Shown here one piece after another: positions 1 to 9,500 of a stretch of DNA of 64,000 bases. How positions within the stretch are numbered: the first letter of the stretch is position 1; every line of letters begins with the position of its first letter. The notes under the pieces are model-generated. The model had not been told where the DNA came from, did not search any database, and saw only the letters and a list, made by a program, of their open reading frames with translations. Source of the stretch: Cellvibrio fontiphilus (lineage in GTDB: Bacteria > Pseudomonadota > Gammaproteobacteria > Pseudomonadales > Cellvibrionaceae); NCBI RefSeq assembly GCF_035317345.1, contig NZ_JAYKTU010000008.1; one strand, given 5' to 3'. The translations under genes and the position numbers were made by a program.

Positions 1-1132
1 GAATTTCCAATGCTGCGGTTGTCAGCTCTGCGCGTTTTTCTTCCAGTTCTTTTTGAATGGCGCGCGCTTTGCGCACAAAACCTTGTTCTGCAGCCCAAAG
101 CCCTTTGCGCGCCAATTCGCCAAATTCACGCAGGTTGTTTTTTACCGCTTGTTCTGCCTGTTTGCGCTCTGCCCAAATAGCATCTAGTTTGGCTTTGGCT
201 TCCTGCAAAGCTTCCGGCAACTCTTCACCCAAGTCGCGTGCAGTTTTGGCAAACTGTTGCAGTTTATGCTGTGCCGCCTTTAGTGTTTCGCTGTCTTCAG
301 CTTGTTGCAGTATTCCGGCAATCTGTTGAGCTGTGCCGGAGGTTTTGATTTGGTCGATTAAGTTCAGTGTTTGCTGTTTGCGTTGCTCAAATTCTTTGGT
401 GAGTTTTTCCAGCGGCAGCTGGCGATTAGCTGCAAGGCGAACCGCATTACCCAGCTCCTGGATTTTGACTTCGTAGTTGGCGTTTACCAGCTCATCAATA
501 TGAGCTGCGCGATAGATATCTTGTGTCATCGCTTTTAAATTTTGTAACGCTTCTTGTGCAAGTTGTAGTGCCTGCTCGTCAAGCGCGATTTTTTCCTCTT
601 CGTCAGCAATCGCTTGCGCGCGTGCAGCCATTTTATTTTCACAGGCGGAAAGTGCGTTTTGATAGCGAGTTTGAATGACTGCTGAAACCTGCCCCAAGGA
701 TTGCCACTCATTTTCCAGTGCTGTCAGTTTTGCCTTGAATAAAGCATCGGCTTCCTGATGGAGATGACGCTCCAATTTTTCACAAATGCGCGCTGCGCTT
801 GATTCCAGCTCGGCGAGTTTGGCGTCCTCTGCTTTGAACAGGTCAAGTTTGCCTTTGACGATTTTAAAAACATTTTTATCTTTGCTTTTGGCGGTTTTTG
901 CCAGTTGTTCAAGTAATTCACGACTATGGATTTTTTCTGCTGCGGCCTGGCGCAAGGGGCTGGTAGCACCTTCACTGGCCAGTTTTAATAGCTCCAGCTC
1001 GTCATGGGTTTGGTCAACTATGTCCACACTAATAACGGGCTTGGGGGGCTTCACCTCGGCGACTACAATAGGAGCTGCCTTGATGGGTTCTACTTTATTT
1101 TTTGCACCAAATAATTTGCGTAATAATTTCAT
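1..1132 (-). CDS. DUF349 domain-containing protein (C-terminus beyond left edge)
   Basis: I read this frame directly from the minus strand. It starts at an ATG (1132-1130; MKLLRKLFGAKNK) and stays open for 377 codons to the left edge, so the C-terminal part is missing. The protein is highly charged and almost entirely helical, with repeated AxxKLxALxxxW-type segments, for example around WQSLGQ and LDAIWAERKQAEQ. This is the look of tandem DUF349 helical repeats. DUF349 proteins are cytoplasmic, and their biochemical role is unsettled. No signal peptide or membrane segment is present. It lies downstream of ydiJ on the same strand, about 80 bases away and separated by a strong hairpin, so it is probably transcribed separately or by read-through. 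The family assignment rests on composition and repeat pattern only. Confidence 0.75.
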   Translation of the reverse strand, partial: MKLLRKLFGAKNKVEPIKAAPIVVAEVKPPKPVISVDIVDQTHDELELLKLASEGATSPLRQAAAEKIHSRELLEQLAKTAKSKDKNVFKIVKGKLDLFKAEDAKLAELESSAARICEKLERHLHQEADALFKAKLTALENEWQSLGQVSAVIQTRYQNALSACENKMAARAQAIADEEEKIALDEQALQLAQEALQNLKAMTQDIYRAAHIDELVNANYEVKIQELGNAVRLAANRQLPLEKLTKEFEQRKQQTLNLIDQIKTSGTAQQIAGILQQAEDSETLKAAQHKLQQFAKTARDLGEELPEALQEAKAKLDAIWAERKQAEQAVKNNLREFGELARKGLWAAEQGFVRKARAIQKELEEKRAELTTAALEI

Positions 1133-1203
1133 AGTCGTGATTTCGTCAGTCAGTGAGTAGGTAGGTTATGTTGCAGCGGCTCAAGGCCGCCGCCTTGGGT
1201 TTT

Positions 1204-1232
1204 ATTGCAACAATTAAATCAATTGTTGCAAT
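1204..1232 (-). terminator. 12-bp perfect hairpin spanning the ydiJ stop codon
   Basis: ATTGCAACAATT (1204-1215) and its exact complement (1221-1232) flank a 5-base loop. The ydiJ stop codon lies inside the structure. On the minus strand it is followed by a short TAAAA stretch rather than a clear T-run, so it may act as a weak terminator or a 3'-end stabilising hairpin. A second small GC hairpin (GCGGC/GCCGC, 1177-1191) follows before the next gene. Confidence 0.55.
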
Positions 1233-4200
1233 AAAACTTGAACCGGATGCGGCAACTTAACATTGTCGATCCGTTTGGTTTGACTACGGCACGAATAGCC
1301 TGTCGCAGTCAGCTTTCCAGCATTAGCCGGGTTGTTCACTACTTGTGCCCAAGAGAGCGAGTAGATTTTTTTGGACGTTTCCAGGTTGTCAGTTTCATGG
1401 CCGTAGGTGCCCGCCATGCCGCAGCAACCTGTTTCAATAATTTTTAATTGTTGGCCCAGCTGTGAAAACACGGTTTGCCAATCTTTCACGGAACTCACAG
1501 CATTGGTTTTTTCCGTGCAGTGAGCCAGTAAAGAATAATCAGCTGCTTTGAATTGGCTATGATTATTTGTTAATACATCGGATTGTTTTGCCAGCCACTC
1601 CTGTAGCAGTTGCACTTTGGGTGCGTTATCGCCCAGCACCTTTTTATACTCTGCGCGGTAGGCGAGCGTCATTGCCGGTTCAATGCCCACTAATGGAATG
1701 CCCGATGAGGCAATGCCATTTAGCTGGGTCGCGTTGGCGTCGGCTGCTTTGGCAAATGCCTTTAAAAATCCATGTACTTGCAGCGGTTTTCCGTTGGGTT
1801 TAAACGGTGCCAAAAGCGGTACAAACCCAAGCTTTTTCAACAGGGTTAATGTGTCTATTACCAGCGGTGTTTCAAAGTAGCTGGTAAAAGCATCCTGTAC
1901 CAATATTACTGCTCTGGCTTTTTCGCTAGCACTAAGCTGGGCGATATTTTCCAGCGTGGCGTAGTTAACACCTAATTTTTCCGCTGCTTTGTGCAGGCTG
2001 ATGCCAGTGAGCAAGGGGCTGTCCACCATGCCTACAAAGCGAGCCATAAACTTTTGCATGAATTTGGGTTTCATCACAAGGTTGTAAGCCCAAGGCATTT
2101 TGGCCAGTGTAGGCACCATGTATTCCAAGCCGCCAATAAAATAATCTTTTAATGGGCGTAGGTAGCGGCTGTAATAGAGCTCTAAAAATTTTGCTCGAAA
2201 CTCAGGGACATCCACTTTGATAGGGCATTGCCCGACGCAGGATTTACAGGCAAGGCATCCCACCATCGACTCATGCACTTCGTGGGAGAAATCGTACTCG
2301 CCTTTGCGTTTGCCCCAGGTGTTGATTGCTCGGCTTGGCAAGTTGAATAAAAAACTTGTGCGTTTTAATTTTTTACTTTCTTCCACGGCGTTGACGCCGC
2401 GCTCGCTCATTTGTTTAAGCCACTCGCGCATGAGTGAGGCACGCCCTTTGGGTGAGTGTTTACGCTCACGTGTACCTTTCCAGCTGGGGCACATGGCATC
2501 GTTAGGGTTCCAGCTGTAACACAATCCATTGCCGTTGCAGTGCATACCTTCGCTGTAGCCCTCCCAGACTTGTACAGGGATTTTGCGGTCGTGTTGGCCG
2601 CGCGTGGTTACACCATCGATTTTTAATAATTCGATGTCCGCCGCCGGTGTGGCGATTTTCCCCGGGTTTAGTTGGTTGCGCGGATCAAATACGGCTTTGA
2701 TACGTTGGATCTGCGGATACAATTCGCCGAAAAATGCCGGTGCATATTCCGAGCGCACGCCTTTCCCGTGTTCGCCCCAGAGCAAGCCATTGTATTTTTG
2801 GGTGAGTGCAACGACTTTATCGGTAATGATTCGCACCATTTTTTCCTGTGCGGGATCTTTCATATCCAGTGCCGGGCGCACGTGCAGTACTCCGGCATCC
2901 ACATGGCCAAACATGCCATAAGTGAGTTTGTGTTCATCCAGCACCGCGCGGAATTCTGCAATAAAATCGGCGAGGTTTTCCGGTGGTACGGCGGTATCTT
3001 CAACAAATGGCACAGGGCGTATTTCACCCTCTACATTGCCCAGTAAACCCACGGCTTTTTTGCGCATGCCCCAAATTTTATTTACTGCATCGCTGCCCCA
3101 AGCGATGGAATAACTAATACGCCCGGTATTTGGATCCTGTGCGGCTTGATCCAACAAATCTGTCAGTTTTTTTACATCGGTTTTTAACTCTTCATCTGAA
3201 TTTGCGGTGTATTCAACAAGGTTTATGCCCTGAATTTTTTCTCCACTCTCGGGGGCAGGAAAAAAATCCGCCACGCTGTGCCAGACGATATCGTTCATCG
3301 CCAAATTCAGCACTTTTGAATCAACAGTTTCAATCGAGGTTGGCTCTGCTTTCATCAGCTGTGTTGCATCGCGCAGTGCGACATTGAAGTCGCGGTAGTT
3401 CACATTGATCAGCGCGCTACATTTGGGAATTGGCAATAAATTAATTTTAGCTTCAGTGATAAAACCCAAAGTACCTTCACTGCCGCACAAAATATTATTG
3501 AGATTAAAGTGACCCTGTTCATCGCGTATATGTGCGAGGTCATAACCTGTCAGACAGCGATTGAGTTTGGGAAATTTTTGTTCGATCAGTGCGTGGTGTT
3601 CGCGTTGGATGGCATCAACCACACGATGGATTTCGCCCACGCGATCATCGCGCTTCCACAAGTCTTCCAGTTCTTTTTCATCGATAGCTGCCGAGGTCCA
3701 CAGGCTGCCATCGAGCAATACGGTAGTTAGTTCCAGCACATGATCGCGGGTTTTGCCGTAGCGACAGGAACCTTGGCCTGACGCATCGGTATTAATCATG
3801 CCGCCAATGGTGGCGCGGTTGCTGGTAGAGAGCTCCGGCGCAAAAAACAAACCATAGGGTTTGATAGCCGCATTTAACTGATCTTTCACCACACCGCATT
3901 GCACTCGCACCCAGCGCTCCTCGGCGTTGATCTCCAGGATTTGGTTCATGTATTTGGATGTATCTACCACCAATCCATCGGTGAGTGATTGGCCGTTGGT
4001 GCCTGTGCCACCGCCGCGAGGGCTGAGTACTATGTGCTGGAATTGTGGTTCCTGACTGAGCTTTGCGATGCGCACTAAATCAGCAGTGTCGCGCGGGTAG
4101 AGCACACCTTGGGGTAATACCTGATAGATGGAGTTGTCAGTCGCCAACACGGTGCGGTTGGCATAGTCAGGGTTCAGGTCACCGCTAAAACCCCGGTCGC

Positions 4201-4267
4201 GCAGGGCGTCAATGAAGCTCAGGTACAGGGTTTGAACGGGTGATGTTTGCGCTATGCGTGGGATCAT
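1214..4267 (-). CDS. ydiJ: FAD-binding and (Fe-S)-containing oxidoreductase YdiJ (D-2-hydroxyglutarate dehydrogenase type)
   Basis: This large fused flavo/iron-sulphur oxidoreductase is collinear with E. coli YdiJ, which oxidises D-2-hydroxyglutarate. The N-terminal half is a PCMH-type FAD domain (PRGGGTGTNGQ, near residue 80) followed by the C-terminal FAD-oxidase cap (GHVDAGVLHVRPALDM, GEHGKG). A first cysteine cluster (CNGNGLC...MCPS) and a ferredoxin-like cluster (GCLACKSCVGQCPIK) follow. The C-terminal region has the CCG-type motif ETGCCGMAGTYGHE. I chose the ATG at 4267 (MIPRIAQT) because it matches the known YdiJ N-terminus. A TTG 12 bases upstream would add only four residues. The length of 1017 aa is normal for the family. 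It is probably cytoplasmic or membrane-peripheral. It lies about 200 bases downstream of mltF on the same strand. Confidence 0.93.
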   Translation of the reverse strand: MIPRIAQTSPVQTLYLSFIDALRDRGFSGDLNPDYANRTVLATDNSIYQVLPQGVLYPRDTADLVRIAKLSQEPQFQHIVLSPRGGGTGTNGQSLTDGLVVDTSKYMNQILEINAEERWVRVQCGVVKDQLNAAIKPYGLFFAPELSTSNRATIGGMINTDASGQGSCRYGKTRDHVLELTTVLLDGSLWTSAAIDEKELEDLWKRDDRVGEIHRVVDAIQREHHALIEQKFPKLNRCLTGYDLAHIRDEQGHFNLNNILCGSEGTLGFITEAKINLLPIPKCSALINVNYRDFNVALRDATQLMKAEPTSIETVDSKVLNLAMNDIVWHSVADFFPAPESGEKIQGINLVEYTANSDEELKTDVKKLTDLLDQAAQDPNTGRISYSIAWGSDAVNKIWGMRKKAVGLLGNVEGEIRPVPFVEDTAVPPENLADFIAEFRAVLDEHKLTYGMFGHVDAGVLHVRPALDMKDPAQEKMVRIITDKVVALTQKYNGLLWGEHGKGVRSEYAPAFFGELYPQIQRIKAVFDPRNQLNPGKIATPAADIELLKIDGVTTRGQHDRKIPVQVWEGYSEGMHCNGNGLCYSWNPNDAMCPSWKGTRERKHSPKGRASLMREWLKQMSERGVNAVEESKKLKRTSFLFNLPSRAINTWGKRKGEYDFSHEVHESMVGCLACKSCVGQCPIKVDVPEFRAKFLELYYSRYLRPLKDYFIGGLEYMVPTLAKMPWAYNLVMKPKFMQKFMARFVGMVDSPLLTGISLHKAAEKLGVNYATLENIAQLSASEKARAVILVQDAFTSYFETPLVIDTLTLLKKLGFVPLLAPFKPNGKPLQVHGFLKAFAKAADANATQLNGIASSGIPLVGIEPAMTLAYRAEYKKVLGDNAPKVQLLQEWLAKQSDVLTNNHSQFKAADYSLLAHCTEKTNAVSSVKDWQTVFSQLGQQLKIIETGCCGMAGTYGHETDNLETSKKIYSLSWAQVVNNPANAGKLTATGYSCRSQTKRIDNVKLPHPVQVLLQQLI

Positions 4268-4414
4268 GGGAGTAGTCAATCAGCAGCTAATCTTGGGGCG
4301 GCATTCTACTCCCTTGCCTGACTAAAGTCCTTGTATTGGACAGGTATAAGATACGTTGAGCGAGGAAAAATAGCTCTCAACAAGAGCCGGATGTGGGGGA
4401 TTGAGGTAGATATG

Positions 4415-4450
4415 GATTGCCCCTCCAATCGGGTGATGGGGCAATCTTTT
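4415..4450. terminator. GATTGCCCC/GGGGCAATC hairpin between mltF and ydiJ
   Basis: A 9-bp perfect stem (4415-4423 with 4438-4446) lies about 25 bases past the mltF stop. The T-run (TTTT) follows on the plus strand, not on the minus strand where mltF is transcribed. Termination of mltF is therefore possible but not typical. Confidence 0.4.
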
Positions 4451-4470
4451 GGTCTATTTTTGATGGTGGC

Positions 4471-5973
4471 TTACAGTAGTGAGAGCGCTGGTGCAGCTTC
4501 GGCTTGGCTGTCTGCGCCTGATTTATTCTCGGATGCACTGTTTAATGAGATGCGACTACCCGCGCCGGTGGTGGCTAAGCGGAATTCTTCTTGTTGTTGA
4601 TGCCAGACAATGATTTTATGGTAGTTGAGCACGTTGTCGACAAACTTTACCGGCTCCCATCCACGCATGTAGCCGTGTTTGGCGCGGCTGTAATATTGGT
4701 GTTTGGACAATAACGGGATGTACTTGCGTACATCTTCCCATTTACTGGGATTGCCGCCCATGCGCTCGGTAAGTACTCGGGCATCCTCCAGATGACCCAA
4801 GCCTTGGTTGTATGCAGCCAGGGCAAAGTAAAGCCGCTCATCACCTTCAATACGCTGTGGCAGGCGCTCCAAAAGCAATCGCAGATATTTGGCACCGCCG
4901 TAAATACTTTGTTGCGGGTTTTCGCGATCTTTGATTCCCATGGCCTTGGCCGTTTTTTTGGTCAACATCATCAAGCCGCGAACGCCAGTATGGGAACGCG
5001 CATCGGCCTTCCAGTGAGATTCTTGATAGCTGATTGCAGCGAGTAATTGCCAATCCAGATCAAATTCTTTTGCTGCTGCCTTCATGTCGTCCAACCATTG
5101 GGGCAGGCGTTGCTCCAAACGGTAGGTGAGCGCCATGGCCTCACCGGTGGTGACTTCCTGGATATGACGGTCGAAAAATTCTTCGGTGACTCTAGCAAGG
5201 GTGCCATCTGCTCTGATGCTATTCAGGTAATCCTGCGCAGCTGCAAATAGCGAGTCATCCTGGCTTTGTGGAAAAGCCCAAGCCAAGGCATGTGGGTCGC
5301 TGAGGTCAAAGGCCAGCTGCGCTCTCGGGTAGGAATAGCGGTTTAATTCATAGGCGCTCGAATCTATGACGGCATAATCAGCCTCGCCTTTATTCACTAA
5401 TTCAAGCAGGTCAATCATCTCGGCATCTATTTCGCGCCAGTGTATTTCCGGAAAGTTGGTGCGCAATACAGTCAGGCGTTCTTTGTGGGATGCGCTATCA
5501 ACTATTAGTACTTCTTTGCCTTTGAGCGCCTCTGCGTCGCCCGGTTGACCTTTGCGATTGTTATAGATGAGTTGTTGCGTGACCTCCATAAATGGAGTCG
5601 CAAAATTGAGCTGCCTGTTTTTGCTCTCTAATGAACTCAAGCCTGCAGCAGCAAAATGGTACTTCTTGTTTTCAACGGCAGACAGCATTGAATCCAGGTT
5701 GGATTCATCTTCCAGAATCAGGCGAACACCCAATGAATCGGCAAAACCTTTTACCAGATTGTATTCAAACCCGGTAAGGCCATTAGGGCCTTCGTAATAG
5801 GTTGTAGGGCCATTGCTTGAAAGAACACGCAATTCGCCTGTTTCAAGTACCTGCTCCAGTTGGGTAGGAGGGGTGCTACGTACCAACACTAAACTGCTGG
5901 CTATAAGTAAGGAGCCGATGATAAGGCTCAGGATGGACTTAATCACTACCAAAAAAGGTTTGCGAATTTCCAT
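4471..5973 (-). CDS. mltF: membrane-bound lytic murein transglycosylase F
   Basis: This enzyme cleaves the MurNAc-GlcNAc bond of peptidoglycan with formation of 1,6-anhydro-MurNAc, acting from the periplasmic face of the envelope. Residues about 8-30 form one hydrophobic N-terminal segment, a membrane anchor or uncleaved signal. A periplasmic solute-binding type 3 domain (about 40-270) follows, with ELRVLSSNGPTTYYEG near its start. The SLT domain follows at about 290-450, with the catalytic Glu in ISYQESHWKADARS and the GLMMLT and AAYNQG motifs. This two-module layout is diagnostic of MltF. The ATG at 5973 has a GGAG about ten bases upstream. The length of 500 aa is typical. It is divergent from purL, across a 570-base gap. 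Confidence 0.95.
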   Translation of the reverse strand: MEIRKPFLVVIKSILSLIIGSLLIASSLVLVRSTPPTQLEQVLETGELRVLSSNGPTTYYEGPNGLTGFEYNLVKGFADSLGVRLILEDESNLDSMLSAVENKKYHFAAAGLSSLESKNRQLNFATPFMEVTQQLIYNNRKGQPGDAEALKGKEVLIVDSASHKERLTVLRTNFPEIHWREIDAEMIDLLELVNKGEADYAVIDSSAYELNRYSYPRAQLAFDLSDPHALAWAFPQSQDDSLFAAAQDYLNSIRADGTLARVTEEFFDRHIQEVTTGEAMALTYRLEQRLPQWLDDMKAAAKEFDLDWQLLAAISYQESHWKADARSHTGVRGLMMLTKKTAKAMGIKDRENPQQSIYGGAKYLRLLLERLPQRIEGDERLYFALAAYNQGLGHLEDARVLTERMGGNPSKWEDVRKYIPLLSKHQYYSRAKHGYMRGWEPVKFVDNVLNYHKIIVWHQQQEEFRLATTGAGSRISLNSASENKSGADSQAEAAPALSLL

Positions 5974-6545
5974 AAAGGGTTACTCCGGTTTCTGAACTGC
6001 ATCGCCCGAAAGGGTGTTCTATTTCGTGTGTGCGCATTCATGCCGAATCCAAATCCATTAATGACCCGTGCAAATACCCAGCCATGGTATAGGCAGTTTT
6101 TTATTGTGACTAGCTTGTTTTTTGATCACATATAGGCTAGTCAATTGATTGATAATTGACCTATTTTGCCTGGGTGCCAATAACAGCAAGGCTTCTGACG
6201 GTTTTCAGGCAGTGTTGCTTGGCCGACAAACGGTAAAAAAAATGCCAATAAATGTTATTTTTTGGCTGGTTTTGGGGTGTTCTAGCTGCCCCAAAGTGGT
6301 ACGTGCCGTAAATTTTTGTTAAAAAACTGCACAAAAAGCCAGCAAATTTAAGAACTTATGGGTATAAGAGAGCGGTCGTGTTACAGCCACCCAATGTCTT
6401 ACTCACATTTTGTGCTTGTGAGGCTCCGGCTTTGAGGGCTTGGATGTGTACAGGCCTGCGACGGATAAAAACCTGCATGAAGCCCAGTTAAATCCAGTAC
6501 AATGTCGGCCTTTTCAATTCCCCCGATGCTGAGGCTCTTCCCACT
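5974..6545. other. mltF-purL divergent intergenic region with overlapping inverted repeats
   Basis: I see no convincing gene in this 572-base AT-rich gap. It contains two overlapping inverted repeats: GACTAGC/GCTAGTC (6108-6114 with 6136-6142) and GTCAATT/AATTGAC (6140-6146 with 6154-6160). A third, CTCACA...TGTGAG, lies near 6401-6421. These could be operators or mRNA hairpins in the two divergent leaders. I could not assign a known regulator; no PurR-type consensus is evident. Confidence 0.4.
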
Positions 6546-9500
6546 ATGCTGATTCTGCGTGGCGCTCCCGCTCTTTCCAGTTTCCGTACACAAAAACTCC
6601 TAGCTACCCTCCAACAGCGCGTACCGGCGGTGATGGGTGTCAGCTCTGAATTTGTACATTTCGCCAACTTGTCTGCGCCCTTGAGCACTGAGCAAGAGCA
6701 AGTATTGCAACAGCTTTTAACCTATGGCCCTAAAGTCGAGGGTGAAGTGAATCACGAGGGTGAGTTATTTTTGGTGGTGCCACGCTTGGGCACTATCTCT
6801 CCCTGGGCATCCAAGGCCACAGACATTGCCAAAAATACCGGTTTGGCGGCGGTAAAACGTGTTGAGCGTGGTGTTGCTTATTATGTGCAGGGCAATATTT
6901 CCACAGCTGATCGCGCTGTGATCACGGCGGTGTTACACGACCGCATGGTGGAAACCGTATTTGACAGTTTAAGCGCTGCCGAGCAGATCTTTGCTGCTCA
7001 AGATCCTGCACCGCAAACCAGCGTGGATATTCTGGGTGGCGGGCGTACCGCGTTAGTAGAGGCCAATAAATCCCTTGGATTGGCATTGGCAGAAGATGAA
7101 ATCGATTATCTGGTAGATGCCTTCCAGACCCTTGGTCGCAATCCGGTCGATGTTGAATTGATGATGTTTGCCCAGGCTAACTCCGAGCACTGCCGCCACA
7201 AAATCTTCAATGCTTCCTGGACAATCGACGGTGTTGATCAGGATCGCAGCCTGTTCAAGATGATTAAAAACACCAACGAGTTGGGCGGCGACAATGTGCT
7301 TTCCGCCTACGCCGATAACGCCGCGGTAGTCGTTGGTCACGAAGCAGGGCGCTTTTACCCGAACCCGCAAACCAAGGCTTATGAATACCACCAAGAACCC
7401 ATTCATCTATTAATGAAGGTAGAGACTCACAACCATCCCACCGCGATTTCACCTTTCTCGGGCGCGGGCACAGGTTCAGGTGGTGAGATTCGCGATGAGG
7501 GGGCGGTAGGGCGTGGTTCCAAACCCAAAGTAGGTTTGAATGGTTTTACCGTATCCAACCTGCAAATCCCCGGTTTTGAACAGCCTTGGGAACAGAACTA
7601 CGGCAAACCCGGTCGCATCGTGACTGCTCTGGATATCATGATCGAAGGCCCACTGGGTGGCGCTGCGTTTAACAACGAATTTGGTCGCCCGAACATTTGC
7701 GGTTACTTTCGTACCTTTGAAGAAGATTTTGACGGTGAGCGTCGCGGCTACCACAAGCCGATTATGTTGGCCGGTGGTTACGGCAATATCAAAGCAGAAC
7801 ACATTGAAAAGCCGCCCTTTAGTGCAGGCACTAAATTGGTGGTACTCGGTGGCCCGGCGATGTTGATCGGTTTGGGTGGTGGTGCAGCCTCCTCTATGGC
7901 ATCCGGTTCTTCCTCGGAAGATTTGGATTTTGCTTCGGTGCAGCGCCAAAATCCGGAAATCGAACGTCGCTGTCAGGAAGTCATTGACGCCTGTTGGCAG
8001 CAGGGCGAAAACAACCCAATCGCCTTTATTCACGATGTAGGCGCGGGTGGCTTGTCCAACGCTTTCCCTGAATTAGTAAAAGATGGTGGCACTGGCGGCA
8101 AGTTTGAGCTGCGCAATGTGCCCAACGATGAACCCGGCATGAGCCCATTGGCGATTTGGTGTAATGAATCGCAAGAGCGCTATGTGTTGGCGATCAAACC
8201 GGCGGACCTGCCGCGCTTTGAAGCTATTTGCCAGCGCGAGCGCGCACCCTACGCCGTGGTAGGTGAGGCAACCGACGAGAAGCATTTGCTGGTGAATGAC
8301 AAACACTTCGATGCCAAACCCGTCGATCTGCCCATGTCAGTGCTGTTTGGCAAGCCGCCCAAAATGCACCGCACCGCGCAAGCACACAAAGCAGCGCTGG
8401 TGCCTTTCTCCACTGAAGATATCAATATCAACGAGGCTGCTGAACGGGTGTTAAAACACCCGGCGGTAGCGAGCAAAAACTTCCTGATCACCATTGGTGA
8501 CCGCTCAGTTACCGGCATGGTAGTGCGCGATCAAATGGTCGGCCCCTGGCAGGTGCCAGTGGCGGACTGCGCGGTAACTACCGTGAGTTACGACAGCGTC
8601 AAAGGCGAAGCTATGAGCATGGGCGAGCGCACCCCGCTGGCCTTGCTTGATGCCCCCGCTTCCGGCCGTATGGCCATTGCTGAAGCCATCACCAACATTG
8701 CTGCGACGCGCATTGAAAAACTCTCCGATGTAAAACTCTCGGCTAACTGGATGTGCGCCGCTGGCCACAAAGGTGAAGACGAAAAACTCTATCGCACCGT
8801 ACAAGCCGTGGGTATGGAGCTCTGCCCTGAGTTGGGAATTACTATTCCAGTGGGCAAGGATTCCATGTCCATGCGCACCGCGTGGAAAGACGGCGATAAA
8901 GACAAGGCGGTGACCGCGCCACTGTCGCTGGTTATTTCTGCCTTTGCGCCAGTGGTGGATGTGCGCCAAACCCTTACCCCGCAATTGCGCACTGATAAGG
9001 GCGCGACTGACCTGATCCTGGTTGACCTTGGCAACGGCAAAAACCGCTTGGGCGGCTCGATTCTGGCGCAGGTGTACAACCAAATCGGCGATGCAGCAGC
9101 CGATCTGGATTCCGGTGCCCAACTCAAAGGGTTCTTTAATGCCATGCAAGCGAGCCTGGCGGCCAATGACATCATCGCCTACCACGACCGCAGCGATGGC
9201 GGTTTGTTTGCCACTATTGCTGAAATGGCCTTTGCTGGTCATACCGGTGTGGATATCAACCTCGATGGTTTGGGTGAAGATGCGCTGGCGGTTCTGTTCA
9301 GCGAAGAGGCGGGGGCGGTGCTGCAAGTGGCGCGCGATAAATCCGCAGTGGTACAGGCGCGTTTTACCGCCGCTGGCATTAGTCATGTGCGCGTGATTGG
9401 TCAATTGAATGACGAAGACACTCTGCGTATTAGCGCCAGTGGCACGGTGATTTTTGATCAGGCGCGCGCGGCATTGCAAAGCCTTTGGGCGGAAACCAGC

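Noticed and set aside
4331..4600. Plus-strand 89-aa frame over the 3' end of mltF
   Set aside because: It overlaps a clear mltF coding region and a hairpin, and lacks family features.
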